Shown one piece after another: positions 16,648 through 25,132 of a stretch of 48,996 nt of DNA. The DNA is from an uncultured delta proteobacterium (lineage in GTDB: Bacteria; Myxococcota_A; UBA9160; JAFDET01): the NCBI GenBank assembly GCA_947259215.1, contig CAMYLJ010000024.1, positions 1 to 48,996 on the forward strand, in the 5' to 3' direction. Each line of letters begins with the position of its first letter. The stretch's first letter is position 1. A program made the position numbers and the translations under genes. The notes beneath the pieces were generated by a model that worked only from the letters and a program-made list of their open reading frames with translations, was not told the origin of the DNA and searched no databases.

Positions 16648-16675
16648 TCACGCTGCTCCGCCCCGCGGCCGATAA
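16648..16675 (+). promoter_or_regulatory. sigma-28-like promoter of the lone response regulator
   Basis: TCAC (16648-16651), 16 bases, then GCCGATAA (16668-16675) on the plus strand. The -35 box is imperfect but the -10 box is exact. The predicted start near 16682 leaves a 14-base leader that still contains the GGGAG ribosome site (16686-16690). Confidence 0.4.
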
Positions 16676-16695
16676 GGGCCCCGAAGGGAGCAGCG

Positions 16696-18057
16696 GTGTC
16701 CCAGCGAGTGCTGATCGTGGACGACGACCCCGGCCTGCGCGAGAGCCTGGAGCTCGTGCTGGCCGCGGAGGGCTACGAGGTCGCCACGGCCCCGGACGGG
16801 GCTACCGCGCTGGAGATGGTGGAGACGCTGCCCACGGACGTGGTGCTCTGCGACCTGCGGATGCCCGGCATGGACGGGATGGAGCTGCTGCCCCTGCTCA
16901 GCCGGCGGCTGCCCGGGGCCACGGTCGTGTTGATGTCCGCCTACGGCACCCAGGATCTCGCGATCGAGGCCATGCGCCGGGGCGCCTACGACTACCTCGC
17001 CAAGCCGTTCCAGCCCTCCGAGGTGCTGCTGACCCTGAAGAAGGCGCGCGAGCGCGAGCGCCTGCGCCGCGCCAACGCCCTGCTCCGGCGCGAGGTGGAC
17101 CGCGCCGTCGGCGAGCGCCCGATCGTCGCGGCCTCCCCGGTCATGATCGACGTGCTGGAGCTGATGGAGCGGGCGGCGGAGTTCAAGACCACGGTGCTGC
17201 TGACGGGCGAGAGCGGAACCGGCAAGGAGGTGCTGGCGCGGGCCATCCACGCCCAGTCCGGCCGCCGCGAGGAATCCTTCGTGGCCGTGAACTGCGGCGC
17301 CATCCCCGAGGCGCTGCTGGAGAGCGAGTTGTTCGGGCACGCCAAGGGAGCCTTCACGGGGGCCGACCGCGCCCGGCGCGGCCTCTTCGTCGAGGCCAGC
17401 GGCGGAACCCTCTTTCTCGACGAGATCGGCGAGCTCCCGCCCGCCCTCCAGGTGAAGCTGCTGCGCGCCCTTCAGGAGGAGGAGGTCAGGCCCGTAGGCG
17501 AGAGCAAGCCGCGGCCCGTGGACGTGCGGGTGCTGGCGGCCACGGCCCGCGACCTGGAGGCCGACGTGGCGTCCGGCCGCTTCCGCGAGGACCTCTTCTA
17601 CCGGCTGAACGTGCTGCGGGTCCAGGTGCCGGCCCTGCGCGATCGCAAGCAGGACATTCCGCTGCTCGTCGACCACTTCCTGGCGCACTTCCGGGAGGCC
17701 CTGGGTCGGCCCGTGCGCGCCGTCAACGAGGACGCCCTGGAGAGGCTGGTGGGCTACGCCTGGCCCGGCAACGTGCGGGAGCTGGAGAACGTGATCGAGC
17801 GGGCCGTGATCCTGGCCGAGGACGAGTGCATCACACCGCGGGAGCTGCCGGAGAACGTGCTCGAAGGACCCGCCACGGCCTCGCCGCCGGGCCCCGGAGA
17901 CTACTCGCTGCGGCGGGCGAAGCGTGCGGCCGAGACGGAGACGATCCGACGGGCGCTCGCCGCCACCGACGGCAACCGGACCCGGGCGGCCCGGCTGCTC
18001 GAAATCAGCCACCGGGCCCTGCTCTACAAGCTCAAGGACTACGGGATCCGCGACTGA
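16696..18057 (+). CDS. NtrC-family sigma-54 response regulator (orphan)
   Basis: The product is 453 residues. The receiver domain (1-120) has the acidic pair DDDPG and a phosphorylatable Asp53 in LCDLRMPGMDGMELL, plus the KPF lysine. The AAA+ domain has GESGTGKE (171-178), the sigma-54 contact loop KGAFTGA, and Walker B GGTLFLDEIGEL. A Fis-type HTH (NRTRAARLLEISHRALLYKL) ends the protein. It activates sigma-54 promoters. GTG 16696 has GGGAG six bases upstream. No kinase gene is adjacent; the kinase at 25965-27458 has no regulator of its own and is a candidate partner. It is convergent with the lipoprotein gene. Confidence 0.93.
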   Translation: MSQRVLIVDDDPGLRESLELVLAAEGYEVATAPDGATALEMVETLPTDVVLCDLRMPGMDGMELLPLLSRRLPGATVVLMSAYGTQDLAIEAMRRGAYDYLAKPFQPSEVLLTLKKARERERLRRANALLRREVDRAVGERPIVAASPVMIDVLELMERAAEFKTTVLLTGESGTGKEVLARAIHAQSGRREESFVAVNCGAIPEALLESELFGHAKGAFTGADRARRGLFVEASGGTLFLDEIGELPPALQVKLLRALQEEEVRPVGESKPRPVDVRVLAATARDLEADVASGRFREDLFYRLNVLRVQVPALRDRKQDIPLLVDHFLAHFREALGRPVRAVNEDALERLVGYAWPGNVRELENVIERAVILAEDECITPRELPENVLEGPATASPPGPGDYSLRRAKRAAETETIRRALAATDGNRTRAARLLEISHRALLYKLKDYGIRD

Positions 18058-18069
18058 GCGGCGAGAGCC

Positions 18070-18099
18070 GCAGCGCCGACGGCCTCCCGCCGGCGCTGC
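18070..18099. terminator. bidirectional stem-loop between convergent genes
   Basis: GCAGCGCCG (18070-18078) pairs with CGGCGCTGC (18091-18099). It lies in the 49-base gap between two converging stop codons, where a shared terminator is expected. There is no T run on either side, so it may act with Rho or only as an end-stabilising hairpin. Confidence 0.4.
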
Positions 18100-18106
18100 G
18101 TTCCGC

Positions 18107-19132
18107 TCAGTAGCCTCGGGGCGCGGCCGCCGGGGGCTGCTCGGCTGCCTTCTCCAGCTCCATCACCACGTTGAAGGTCTGCACGGTCTTGCCGCCGTTG
18201 GAGTCGTCCACCTCGAGTTCCACCGCGTGGCTTCCGGCCTGGCCCTCGCGCGGCACCCAGGTGACCATGCCGGTGAGCCCGTCGATGGTCATGCCCGAGG
18301 GCGCCTTCAGCAGCGAGTAGCGCAGCGTGCGGTCGCCGTCCGGATCCTGGGCCTCCACCTGGTAGGTGAACCTCTCCCCCTGCTTGGTCCAGGTCGGGTT
18401 CGAGGTGATGTCCGGGGCGGCGTTGCCGATCACCTGCGGATCGCTCTCGAGCAACGCGCTCTGGTCTTCGCCGTCCCTCGCCACGACGGCCACGCTCACC
18501 TTGTCGCCGCGGCGCAGGTTCTCGGTGGGGAAGCTCGGACCTCTCGCTTCGGACCACAGCTCCCCGTTGACGCTCCACTCGTACTCGAACTCGAGCGGGT
18601 CCCCATCCGGGTCGATGCCCTCGGGCGACGCCAGCAGCGGCGCCCCCACGCTCAGCCCCTTGGGCGCCTCCAGGTCCACGCGGTAGAGCCGCGGCGGCTG
18701 GTTGTCGACCGTGGCATCCACACGGCGAACCGCGCTCTGGTTGCTCCCGTCCGTCGCCACGACCTCGACCTCGACCAACTCGCCCTTCGAGGCGCCGCGC
18801 AGGGTCAAGGTCTCCCCCTCCCCGGCCGGCCGGCCCCCGACGCGCCAGCTATAGGTCACGCGCACCCGCTCTCCGTCGGGATCACTGGCCCGCACCATTG
18901 CGCGCACCATCGTGTCCGGCTGCGGATCCATCGGCTCGATCGCCGCCCATTCGATGACCGGTGCCCCGCCCGCGCCGGGCGCGGCCTCGGCCGCCGGCGC
19001 TGCGGGCGTCGGGGCGGTCTCCGCCGGCGCCGAGGGCGCATCGCCCCCGCACGCCGTGGCCAGCCCCCCCGCGGCAAGCAGCACTCCGATCCCCCCCCAC
19101 CCGAAGCGGCCGCTCGCCGCACGGCGGCTCAT
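18107..19132 (-). CDS. lipoprotein with Ig/cadherin-like repeats, in the PilY1 operon
   Basis: The product is 341 residues. The signal GVLLAAGGLATACGGD gives a lipobox (ATAC) and a lipidated Cys. A Pro/Ala-rich linker follows (about 30-60). Then come three or so beta-sandwich units, marked by DPDG motifs: RASDPDGERVRVTYSW, IDPDGDPLEFEYEWSVNG and AQDPDGDRTLRYSLLKAPSG, followed by MTIDGLTGMVTWVP. The last resembles putative Ig (He_PIG) domains. Its ATG overlaps the PilY2-like stop by 4 bases, so it is the last gene of the fimT-pilY1 operon. It is likely surface or periplasmic and pilus-linked. I know of no named homologue. Confidence 0.8.
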   Translation of the reverse strand: MSRRAASGRFGWGGIGVLLAAGGLATACGGDAPSAPAETAPTPAAPAAEAAPGAGGAPVIEWAAIEPMDPQPDTMVRAMVRASDPDGERVRVTYSWRVGGRPAGEGETLTLRGASKGELVEVEVVATDGSNQSAVRRVDATVDNQPPRLYRVDLEAPKGLSVGAPLLASPEGIDPDGDPLEFEYEWSVNGELWSEARGPSFPTENLRRGDKVSVAVVARDGEDQSALLESDPQVIGNAAPDITSNPTWTKQGERFTYQVEAQDPDGDRTLRYSLLKAPSGMTIDGLTGMVTWVPREGQAGSHAVELEVDDSNGGKTVQTFNVVMELEKAAEQPPAAAPRGY

Positions 19133-19479
19133 TTCGGATCGGCTTCGATCAGCTGCAGGTGCCGCAGCACGTGGCCGGTCGGGCTGGAGTCGGCCTGGAT
19201 CTGCACCGCGCCAGGCTCTTCCTGGCCCTGGGTGTTCGGACCGCCCGCCACCGGAACGTCCGCCAGGCTGATCCGCACACCGTCCATGTCCTCGAAGACG
19301 GTCTGGGATGTCACCCGATAGGAACGCCCGCTCACCACCAGCGTCCCGCCGCCGGCGTCCTTCTCCGTCACCATACCCTTCGTGTCGAAGGACTCCGCCA
19401 TCGCCACCGGGGCGGCCGCGGCGACGAGCGCCACCGCGGCCAGACCCAGGATCCCGTTCTTGCCCATTCCCATGCTCAC
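19129..19479 (-). CDS. PilY2-like small exported protein
   Basis: The product is 116 residues with a signal peptide (ILGLAAVALVAAAAPVAMAE). The mature part is a small beta-rich domain: GMVTEKDAGGGTLVVSGRSY, then RVTSQTVFEDMDG. In Pseudomonas, pilY2 is a similarly small gene directly after pilY1, and the short fold (a value to set, a loop, a regulatory strand) resembles it. The gene lies 6 bases after pilY1. PilY2 function is poorly known. The match is by position, size and pattern, so the name is tentative. Confidence 0.55.
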   Translation of the reverse strand: MSMGMGKNGILGLAAVALVAAAAPVAMAESFDTKGMVTEKDAGGGTLVVSGRSYRVTSQTVFEDMDGVRISLADVPVAGGPNTQGQEEPGAVQIQADSSPTGHVLRHLQLIEADPK

Positions 19480-19485
19480 CCCCTG

Positions 19486-22400
19486 CTACTGGAGCTCGCG
19501 CCAGTAGAAGATGCCCTGGCCGGCGTTCGGCAGCGGCGGCGCGGGCGGCTTCTTGACCTCGTTCTCACTCGTCATCACGTAGATGTCGGCATCGTCACCC
19601 AGGGAGAGCCGCGAGGTGGTCGGCACCCCGTTCCCCAGGCTCAGCCGTCGCTTGTCGGCGGCGTTCGTGTTGCCCGGGAAGAAGCCCTCGCCGCTGTTCA
19701 CCTTGAAGATGTAGAGCGTCGCGGTTCCGCCCGAATCGCACGGGTCCCCACTGCCGTTCGGCGTGAAGGCGCCAGCGAACACGTAGAAGCCGATGATGTC
19801 CACCTCGGTCACGAACTTCTCGCCCTCGGGAGACACCAGGTAGTAGCCCATGGTGCTGAAGCTCGCGGCGCCGCTCACGTTCGTGATGTCCGTCAGGTCG
19901 GATTCCAGGATCTCCAGCGGACCGCTGCCACCGCGGTACGTGTTCATGTCCGGAAGGCCGAACTGATCGGGGTCCTCGAAGGAGTAGAAACGGTTGTTCT
20001 CCGAGTCGTCCAGCGGATCTGCCCCGCCGAAGGACGGATTTGCCCGCTCCCCCGTCCCTACGGCCAGCCACAGATCACCCCCGTAGATGGTCACGGCCGG
20101 CGGGAAGAAGAAGCTCTTGTAGTAGTCCGTCCCGCTGATCGTGGCCGAGGGCGCTGTGAACATCTTGCCGAAGGGCCACGCGCTCTGGCTCTTGTTCACG
20201 GTGCGGTCGGAGGGGCCAGGCAGCATCGGGTTGATGCTGTCCAGCGCCGGATCCCGGATCACCCACTTCCAGAGGTTGCCGCCGAGGTCGCCGATGTAGA
20301 CGATGTCGGCGAAGCCGTCGAAGTCACTGTCGATCACCGCGGGCGTGGAGGCGAAGCCGTACTGCATCGCCGAGTGCCCGCCCGCCGCGTTGCCCAGGGT
20401 GGGGTCCGCATCATTGTGGTGATAGAAGTGGGCCGCCAGCACCGCCCCCGTCTTGATGTCCACCATGAACACGCCCCGGCCCTTGCGGCTGGTGGCTGCG
20501 TCGGCCGTGGCGTCGTACGAGGTGGTGTTGGGATCGCTGCTCGGGTCGTAGCCCGCCCCGAAGATCGCGACCCAGCGCTCGTACACGCCGCCCGTGACGT
20601 CGCCCTGCACGTTCACCTTGACGCGGGTGATGATGGCCTTCGACCAGCTGTCACCCATGTAGTCCAGGTAGGTGTAGGTGCCCGAGGAGTCGAACCCGCG
20701 GGTCTCCCCTTCGAGCGGGAACTCCCACAGGTAGCCCGGATAGCTCGAGCCGAGGCTCGGGTCCGTCACGTCCAGCGCGAAATAGGCCGGCCCGCCCTGG
20801 CGCATGGACCCCACCAGCGCGGTCTTCCACTCGGACTGCGTCTTGGTGGGAGGCAGGCTCAGGTTGCTCGACGTGGCCGTCGGGTACATCCAGACGTCGG
20901 CGACGGACGGCGAGCCGTCCACGTAGTAGTAGCTCCGGTTGCCGATATCGATCGGGAGCTCCTTGATCGTCGTGCGGGCGTACCACGGCATGAAGCCGAA
21001 CCGCTCGACGCCCGTGCCGCGATCGTACACGCCGCCACCCACGTAGTTCCCCGAGTTGAAGGCGTGCAGGAAGCCCCCGTTCGAGCCGGCCATCAGGTGG
21101 CGCGTCCGCGTCGCGAACGTGGTGGCGAACTGCGCGTACGACAGCTCCGCGATGGACGTGTTGGGCGCACCCACCACGATCGGATCCGAGTGGAAGACGT
21201 CCGCCAGGGTCCGCGGGTTGCCGTCGATCCGCAGCCGCTCGAGGCAGGTGTTGGTGACCCCTGTCCCGAACGAGCAGCCGCGGACGTACTGCACGATCTC
21301 GTCCGCCAGTTCTTCCGCGTTCGTGGCGGCGCTCCCCGGGTAGGAGACCACGGGCGGATACGTCACCCCGAGCTGCACCGCGTTCGTGGCGAAGCTCTGG
21401 TCCCAGTTGAAGCGCGCGCCCGCAACGCTGGTGTAGAGCGTTCGCGCGTTCGGGTCCGGCATCTCGTCGGCTGCGTCCCAATGGGGCACCGCGCTCGGCA
21501 GGATCGGGCCCTCTTCACACTGGCTCGGCACCGGATCGTTCAGGGCGCAGTTGTTGTTCGCGTCCACGATCTCACCCGCCGCGTTCAGGGTGAAGGCCTT
21601 GATGTGGCCTTCCCAGAACGGGTCCGTCCCGGACGGAATGAAGAAGCTCGAGTAGAAGTTGCCCTGATCGGCCGTACGGGTCGCGGGGACCGTCGCTGCG
21701 GTGAAAGCCTGGGACTTCTGGATGATGTCCGTGATCGCCGCGATCAGCTGGGTGGCCAGCTGCTCGGCGTTGTTGCTGGTGTAGAACTGGCCGTTGCCCA
21801 GGGTCGCCGCAGAGCTCAGCAGCGCGTTGGCCGCAGCGTTGGTGGTGAATCCCACCGTGTACACGTCGATGTTCTGCACGCCCTGGAGGACCGGGTTGAA
21901 GTCCTTGTCCTGCATGAACTTGGCGACGTCGTCCAGGTAGAAGGCGCACTCGCTGCACGAGCCGCCCTTCTCGCCGGCCTCGGACGAGCCCGGCGCGTAG
22001 TCGCCGGTCGCGTAGTCGCCGATCAGGCTGGTCTTGAAGCTGCCGAAGCCAGCGTCGACGCGCGGACCGCCTCCCGGGCCGCTGCTGTCGGTGTCGAAGT
22101 CGTCGCGCGTCGGCTCACCGTCCGTCACGATGATCACGAAGCTCTTCTGGCAGTGGTACTGTACGGGTGACGGCGGCGGGCTGGCCGTCACGGCCCCGCC
22201 CTCGCCGGCGTCGCTGGTGCTGTAGTTGTACAGCGGGAAGCGGGTGCCGCTCGTCGTGGGCGGCGGACCCGTGCCCGGCGTGATGCCGAACGGCCGCTCC
22301 GAGCTCGTCCGGCTCATGAAGTACGTATAGACCTGGAAGAGCGTCTCCGCGAGCGGCGTCCACGTCTCCGGCGACAGGTTGGCGATCGCGTTCTCGAGCG

Positions 22401-23070
22401 CCGTGTCCTGGGCGGTGGAGTAGTCGTCGACAGGCACGATCACGTGTCCGCCCTCGGGGTCTCCCTCCTCGCGGAACTGCGCGATGCCGAACCGGACCTT
22501 GCCGGCCGCGTTCACCTGACAGATCACGTCGCGCAGCACGTCCTGGAGAGCCGTGGCTCGCGAGCGCCGGTACTTGAGGTAGGTCTGCTGCGACGCCGGG
22601 AGGGTGTTCTTGATGATCACGCACTGCGAGCGCGTACCGATCCCGCCCGACGCGCTGCCGGCGATCTCGTTGAGATACTGAGCGTGGGTCGGATTCGCCG
22701 AGTCGAGGCCGAAATACCACTGGAGGTAGACCGGATCCCAGCGGGTCGACCTGCCGCTCGGGAGATCGCCGTCGTGGTACAGGGTTCGCGTCTTTCCGCA
22801 GTACGTGTAGTTCGTGTCGGAAGTCACATAGTGGGTGCCGGCAGGCGTCGTGCACCACCACGCCGGCGTGGGGCTGACGCCCGGATCGAAGGCCGGATGC
22901 CAGACTGTGTGGGCCATGGACCCGGAGTTGTCGGCGACGATCAGGACGTTGGGCGCCACGGACGTCGAGAACAGCACCGAGTCGTCGGCGCGCCCCGCGC
23001 GGCCCGGCGTCAGCAACGCCAGGGCCATCGTCAGGATGCCAAGAATGCGAAGGAAGTTCGGAACGCGCAT
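19486..23070 (-). CDS. pilY1: type IV pilus tip adhesin PilY1
   Basis: The product is 1194 residues. A signal peptide (LRILGILTMALALLTPGRAG) is followed by a von Willebrand A-like domain with a metal motif DNSGS (D47, S49, S51) and VIIVTDGEP near residue 320. The C-terminal half is the PilY1 beta-propeller, including FALDVTDPSLG and the calcium loop DSDFDGFAD (about 911-921) before IVYIGDLGGNLWKW. It acts at the pilus tip with the minor pilins in adhesion and surface sensing. I chose ATG 23070 because GGGAG lies seven bases upstream; 15 further residues are open upstream. It lies between pilX and the PilY2-like gene. Confidence 0.94.
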   Translation of the reverse strand: MRVPNFLRILGILTMALALLTPGRAGRADDSVLFSTSVAPNVLIVADNSGSMAHTVWHPAFDPGVSPTPAWWCTTPAGTHYVTSDTNYTYCGKTRTLYHDGDLPSGRSTRWDPVYLQWYFGLDSANPTHAQYLNEIAGSASGGIGTRSQCVIIKNTLPASQQTYLKYRRSRATALQDVLRDVICQVNAAGKVRFGIAQFREEGDPEGGHVIVPVDDYSTAQDTALENAIANLSPETWTPLAETLFQVYTYFMSRTSSERPFGITPGTGPPPTTSGTRFPLYNYSTSDAGEGGAVTASPPPSPVQYHCQKSFVIIVTDGEPTRDDFDTDSSGPGGGPRVDAGFGSFKTSLIGDYATGDYAPGSSEAGEKGGSCSECAFYLDDVAKFMQDKDFNPVLQGVQNIDVYTVGFTTNAAANALLSSAATLGNGQFYTSNNAEQLATQLIAAITDIIQKSQAFTAATVPATRTADQGNFYSSFFIPSGTDPFWEGHIKAFTLNAAGEIVDANNNCALNDPVPSQCEEGPILPSAVPHWDAADEMPDPNARTLYTSVAGARFNWDQSFATNAVQLGVTYPPVVSYPGSAATNAEELADEIVQYVRGCSFGTGVTNTCLERLRIDGNPRTLADVFHSDPIVVGAPNTSIAELSYAQFATTFATRTRHLMAGSNGGFLHAFNSGNYVGGGVYDRGTGVERFGFMPWYARTTIKELPIDIGNRSYYYVDGSPSVADVWMYPTATSSNLSLPPTKTQSEWKTALVGSMRQGGPAYFALDVTDPSLGSSYPGYLWEFPLEGETRGFDSSGTYTYLDYMGDSWSKAIITRVKVNVQGDVTGGVYERWVAIFGAGYDPSSDPNTTSYDATADAATSRKGRGVFMVDIKTGAVLAAHFYHHNDADPTLGNAAGGHSAMQYGFASTPAVIDSDFDGFADIVYIGDLGGNLWKWVIRDPALDSINPMLPGPSDRTVNKSQSAWPFGKMFTAPSATISGTDYYKSFFFPPAVTIYGGDLWLAVGTGERANPSFGGADPLDDSENNRFYSFEDPDQFGLPDMNTYRGGSGPLEILESDLTDITNVSGAASFSTMGYYLVSPEGEKFVTEVDIIGFYVFAGAFTPNGSGDPCDSGGTATLYIFKVNSGEGFFPGNTNAADKRRLSLGNGVPTTSRLSLGDDADIYVMTSENEVKKPPAPPLPNAGQGIFYWRELQ

Positions 23071-23121
23071 GATCGCTCTCCCGCTAATGCTCGAGTCGTG
23101 GCCCCGCCGGCGCACGATTCC

Positions 23122-23661
23122 CTAGCCCCCGTAGCCCGAGAAGTTGAGGTCGCGCTTGCCGACCTCGACGCTCGACGACCCGCCGTTGGGCCCGGTGCCG
23201 AGCGAGTTGACCTGCCAGTACGAAATCAAGAAGCCCGTGTTGCCGCCCTGCGGGAGCTTCATTCCAATCGAGGTGGGCGGCCCGTCCCGCGTCCAGCACA
23301 GCGCCCGGGCGGGCGTGCAGGGGGAATTCCCCAGGTCGCCCGTGAACTGCGGCTGGGTCGTGTACGGATAGTCCGCCGCCGTGCCCAGGGAGGTCACCGT
23401 GATCGCGGGCGGCGTGAAGCGGTTGGGCCGTCCGCGCAGGATGTCGAGGCCGGTGTGAGCACCGGCTTCCGCCGCGTAGAACGCGATGCGGCTGCGCTTC
23501 TCGAAGCCGGTGACCTGCTGATCGCGGCTCACGGTATCCATGGCCGCCAGGCCGATCATGCCCATGAAGACCAGCAGCAGCACGGCCACCAGCAGGGCCG
23601 AGCCGTCCTGCCGCGGCTCCGTGGGTTCCTCTTCCAGATGTCGCGTCGGGTCGTTCATCAT
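23122..23661 (-). CDS. pilX: minor pilin PilX
   Basis: The product is 179 residues. The prepilin start is unusual: 20 residues (ending RQDG), then SALLVAVLLLVFMGMIGLAA. Mature position 5 is Val, not Glu, as in tip-like GspK/PilX pilins. The following YAAEAGAHTGLDILRGR is typical of PilX N domains. It helps prime pilus assembly with FimT, PilV, PilW and PilY1. ATG 23661 overlaps the pilW stop by one base; a second ATG at 23658 is equally possible. pilY1 follows 51 bases downstream. Confidence 0.88.
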   Translation of the reverse strand: MMNDPTRHLEEEPTEPRQDGSALLVAVLLLVFMGMIGLAAMDTVSRDQQVTGFEKRSRIAFYAAEAGAHTGLDILRGRPNRFTPPAITVTSLGTAADYPYTTQPQFTGDLGNSPCTPARALCWTRDGPPTSIGMKLPQGGNTGFLISYWQVNSLGTGPNGGSSSVEVGKRDLNFSGYGG

Positions 23662-24695
23662 CACAGGTCCCTGAAGCCCACGTTTCGCGTCCGGATCACG
23701 GCCCGGTGCACGCGCCGCCGGAAACGATCGGTCCCGGCTGGCGCCGTCCGATTCTCGGTGGCCTGGAAGCGTCCCTCGCTGTAGCTGACGTTCGGATCCT
23801 GGCCCCGGGTGCGCATCACGAAGCTCAGCCGCACCTCCCGCAGGTCGTTCCCCACGGCGGCAGCGGAGCTGTAGACGGGCGGGTTGTGCCCACCGCCCTG
23901 GGCCAGTGCGCCCGGCTCCTCGGACCCGTTGGCCGCGGGCACCCCGTTGTTGTCGATGTCGAAGAAGAACGAGACCTGGAAATCCTCGACGTCGGTCGCC
24001 AGAAGCGTCCCGTCCCGGATCAGGTTGAGAGTGCCAGGGGCGATCGTGTAGCGATGCGCGGGCACCGCCACGAAGGCGCCGCCTACGCCCGCAGCCAGCT
24101 GGGACTCCCAGTTCACCGAAACGTTCATGGCCGCACCCGGATTCGGATTTGCGGGGATCGTGGTGATCACGCCGCATGCGGCGCCGCGCGCCGTGTTGCT
24201 GACGTCGGTGACGATGATGCCGCCGTTCTGGATGAAATCGGTGTCCATGATCGCGTCCGCATCGACGTCGAAGAACGCTCCGTCACCGTCCGGAATCGCG
24301 CTGTCAGCGAGAGTCATGTTCGCGCCGCTGCTGCCCGTCACGAATCCGTACGGCGGCGTGCTCGTGATGTTCACGGCCACGTCCGGATCGTTCACGCCCG
24401 TGGGATTGAGCTGGTCGGAAGCGCTGATGTAGAGGACGTCGGGGCCATTGGTGCTGTCCACGGCACAGACGGCGGCGCCCTCGGGCACGAGCAGGCCGAG
24501 CTCGCGGATCTCGGCCTCCAACAGGCCCGCGATCGCCCGGGAGTTCTGCTGGGCCTCGGTCAGGTGCTCCACCACCGTGTAGGTGCGGTGCTGGACCGTG
24601 AACGTCTGCATCAGGTACATCACCACGATCGCCATCAGGGCGGTCGCGATCAGAAGCTCGATCAACGTGAAGCCGGCGAGGCGTCGCGGGGCCAT
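23661..24695 (-). CDS. pilW: minor pilin PilW
   Basis: The product is 344 residues. The leader MAPRRLAG is cut before FTLIELLIATALMAIVVMYL, with Glu at mature position 5. The remainder is a large globular domain with a Gly/Asp/Ala-rich beta region (DGDGAFFDVDADAIMDTDFI) and a C-terminal segment RRRVHRAVIRTRN typical of PilW. It belongs to the priming complex. ATG 24695 shares one base with the pilV stop. Confidence 0.9.
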   Translation of the reverse strand: MAPRRLAGFTLIELLIATALMAIVVMYLMQTFTVQHRTYTVVEHLTEAQQNSRAIAGLLEAEIRELGLLVPEGAAVCAVDSTNGPDVLYISASDQLNPTGVNDPDVAVNITSTPPYGFVTGSSGANMTLADSAIPDGDGAFFDVDADAIMDTDFIQNGGIIVTDVSNTARGAACGVITTIPANPNPGAAMNVSVNWESQLAAGVGGAFVAVPAHRYTIAPGTLNLIRDGTLLATDVEDFQVSFFFDIDNNGVPAANGSEEPGALAQGGGHNPPVYSSAAAVGNDLREVRLSFVMRTRGQDPNVSYSEGRFQATENRTAPAGTDRFRRRVHRAVIRTRNVGFRDL

Positions 24696-25132
24696 CAGTA
24701 GTTGAACCTCACGGTGGAGACGACCATCTGCTTGTTCGGGTTCGGATCCTCGGGCTCGGTCCAGCTGACGCGCACGTCCACGTTGCGGGTCTGGCCCACC
24801 ACGACGTCCGCCACGCGCTGCTCGAGTCCGAAGGTCATCTCGGTGTAGGTGCCGCTGTTGGCATCCACCTGGATGGTGACGGGCGCCAGCACGGTCCAGC
24901 CTCCGGTGGGCGGCACCGAGGCCCAAGGCAGATACTGGACGGTCTCCATCCGGTCCTGGGCCACGATGGTGGCCTGCATGACGTGCTTGCTCTCGCGTCC
25001 CGTCTGGAGCGAGTAGATCTGCATCGCCGCCAGCCCCAGGAGGCCGAAGGCCAGCACGGTCAGGGCGATCAACACCTCGAGCAGCGTGAAGCCCGCCGTG
25101 GTCCGCTCTCGTCGCGTGGTTTTTCGCTGCAT
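24695..25132 (-). CDS. pilV: minor pilin PilV
   Basis: The product is 145 residues. The leader MQRKTTRRERTTAG precedes FTLLEVLIALTVLAFGLLGL, with Glu5 and the GLLGLAAMQ pattern of PilV/GspI proteins. A small globular domain follows (TMTIQ-like strands, NVDVRVSWTEPED). ATG 25132 overlaps the fimT stop by one base. The frame stays open for 300 codons upstream, but that is antisense to fimT coding. Confidence 0.9.
   Translation of the reverse strand: MQRKTTRRERTTAGFTLLEVLIALTVLAFGLLGLAAMQIYSLQTGRESKHVMQATIVAQDRMETVQYLPWASVPPTGGWTVLAPVTIQVDANSGTYTEMTFGLEQRVADVVVGQTRNVDVRVSWTEPEDPNPNKQMVVSTVRFNY

Noticed and set aside
20941-20948. GCCGATAT inside pilY1 as another sigma-28 box
   Set aside because: It lies within coding sequence on the plus strand with no plus-strand gene downstream.
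18961-22170. Long plus-strand open frame opposite pilY1 and the lipoprotein gene
   Set aside because: It is antisense to well-supported PilY1 coding sequence and shows no domain.
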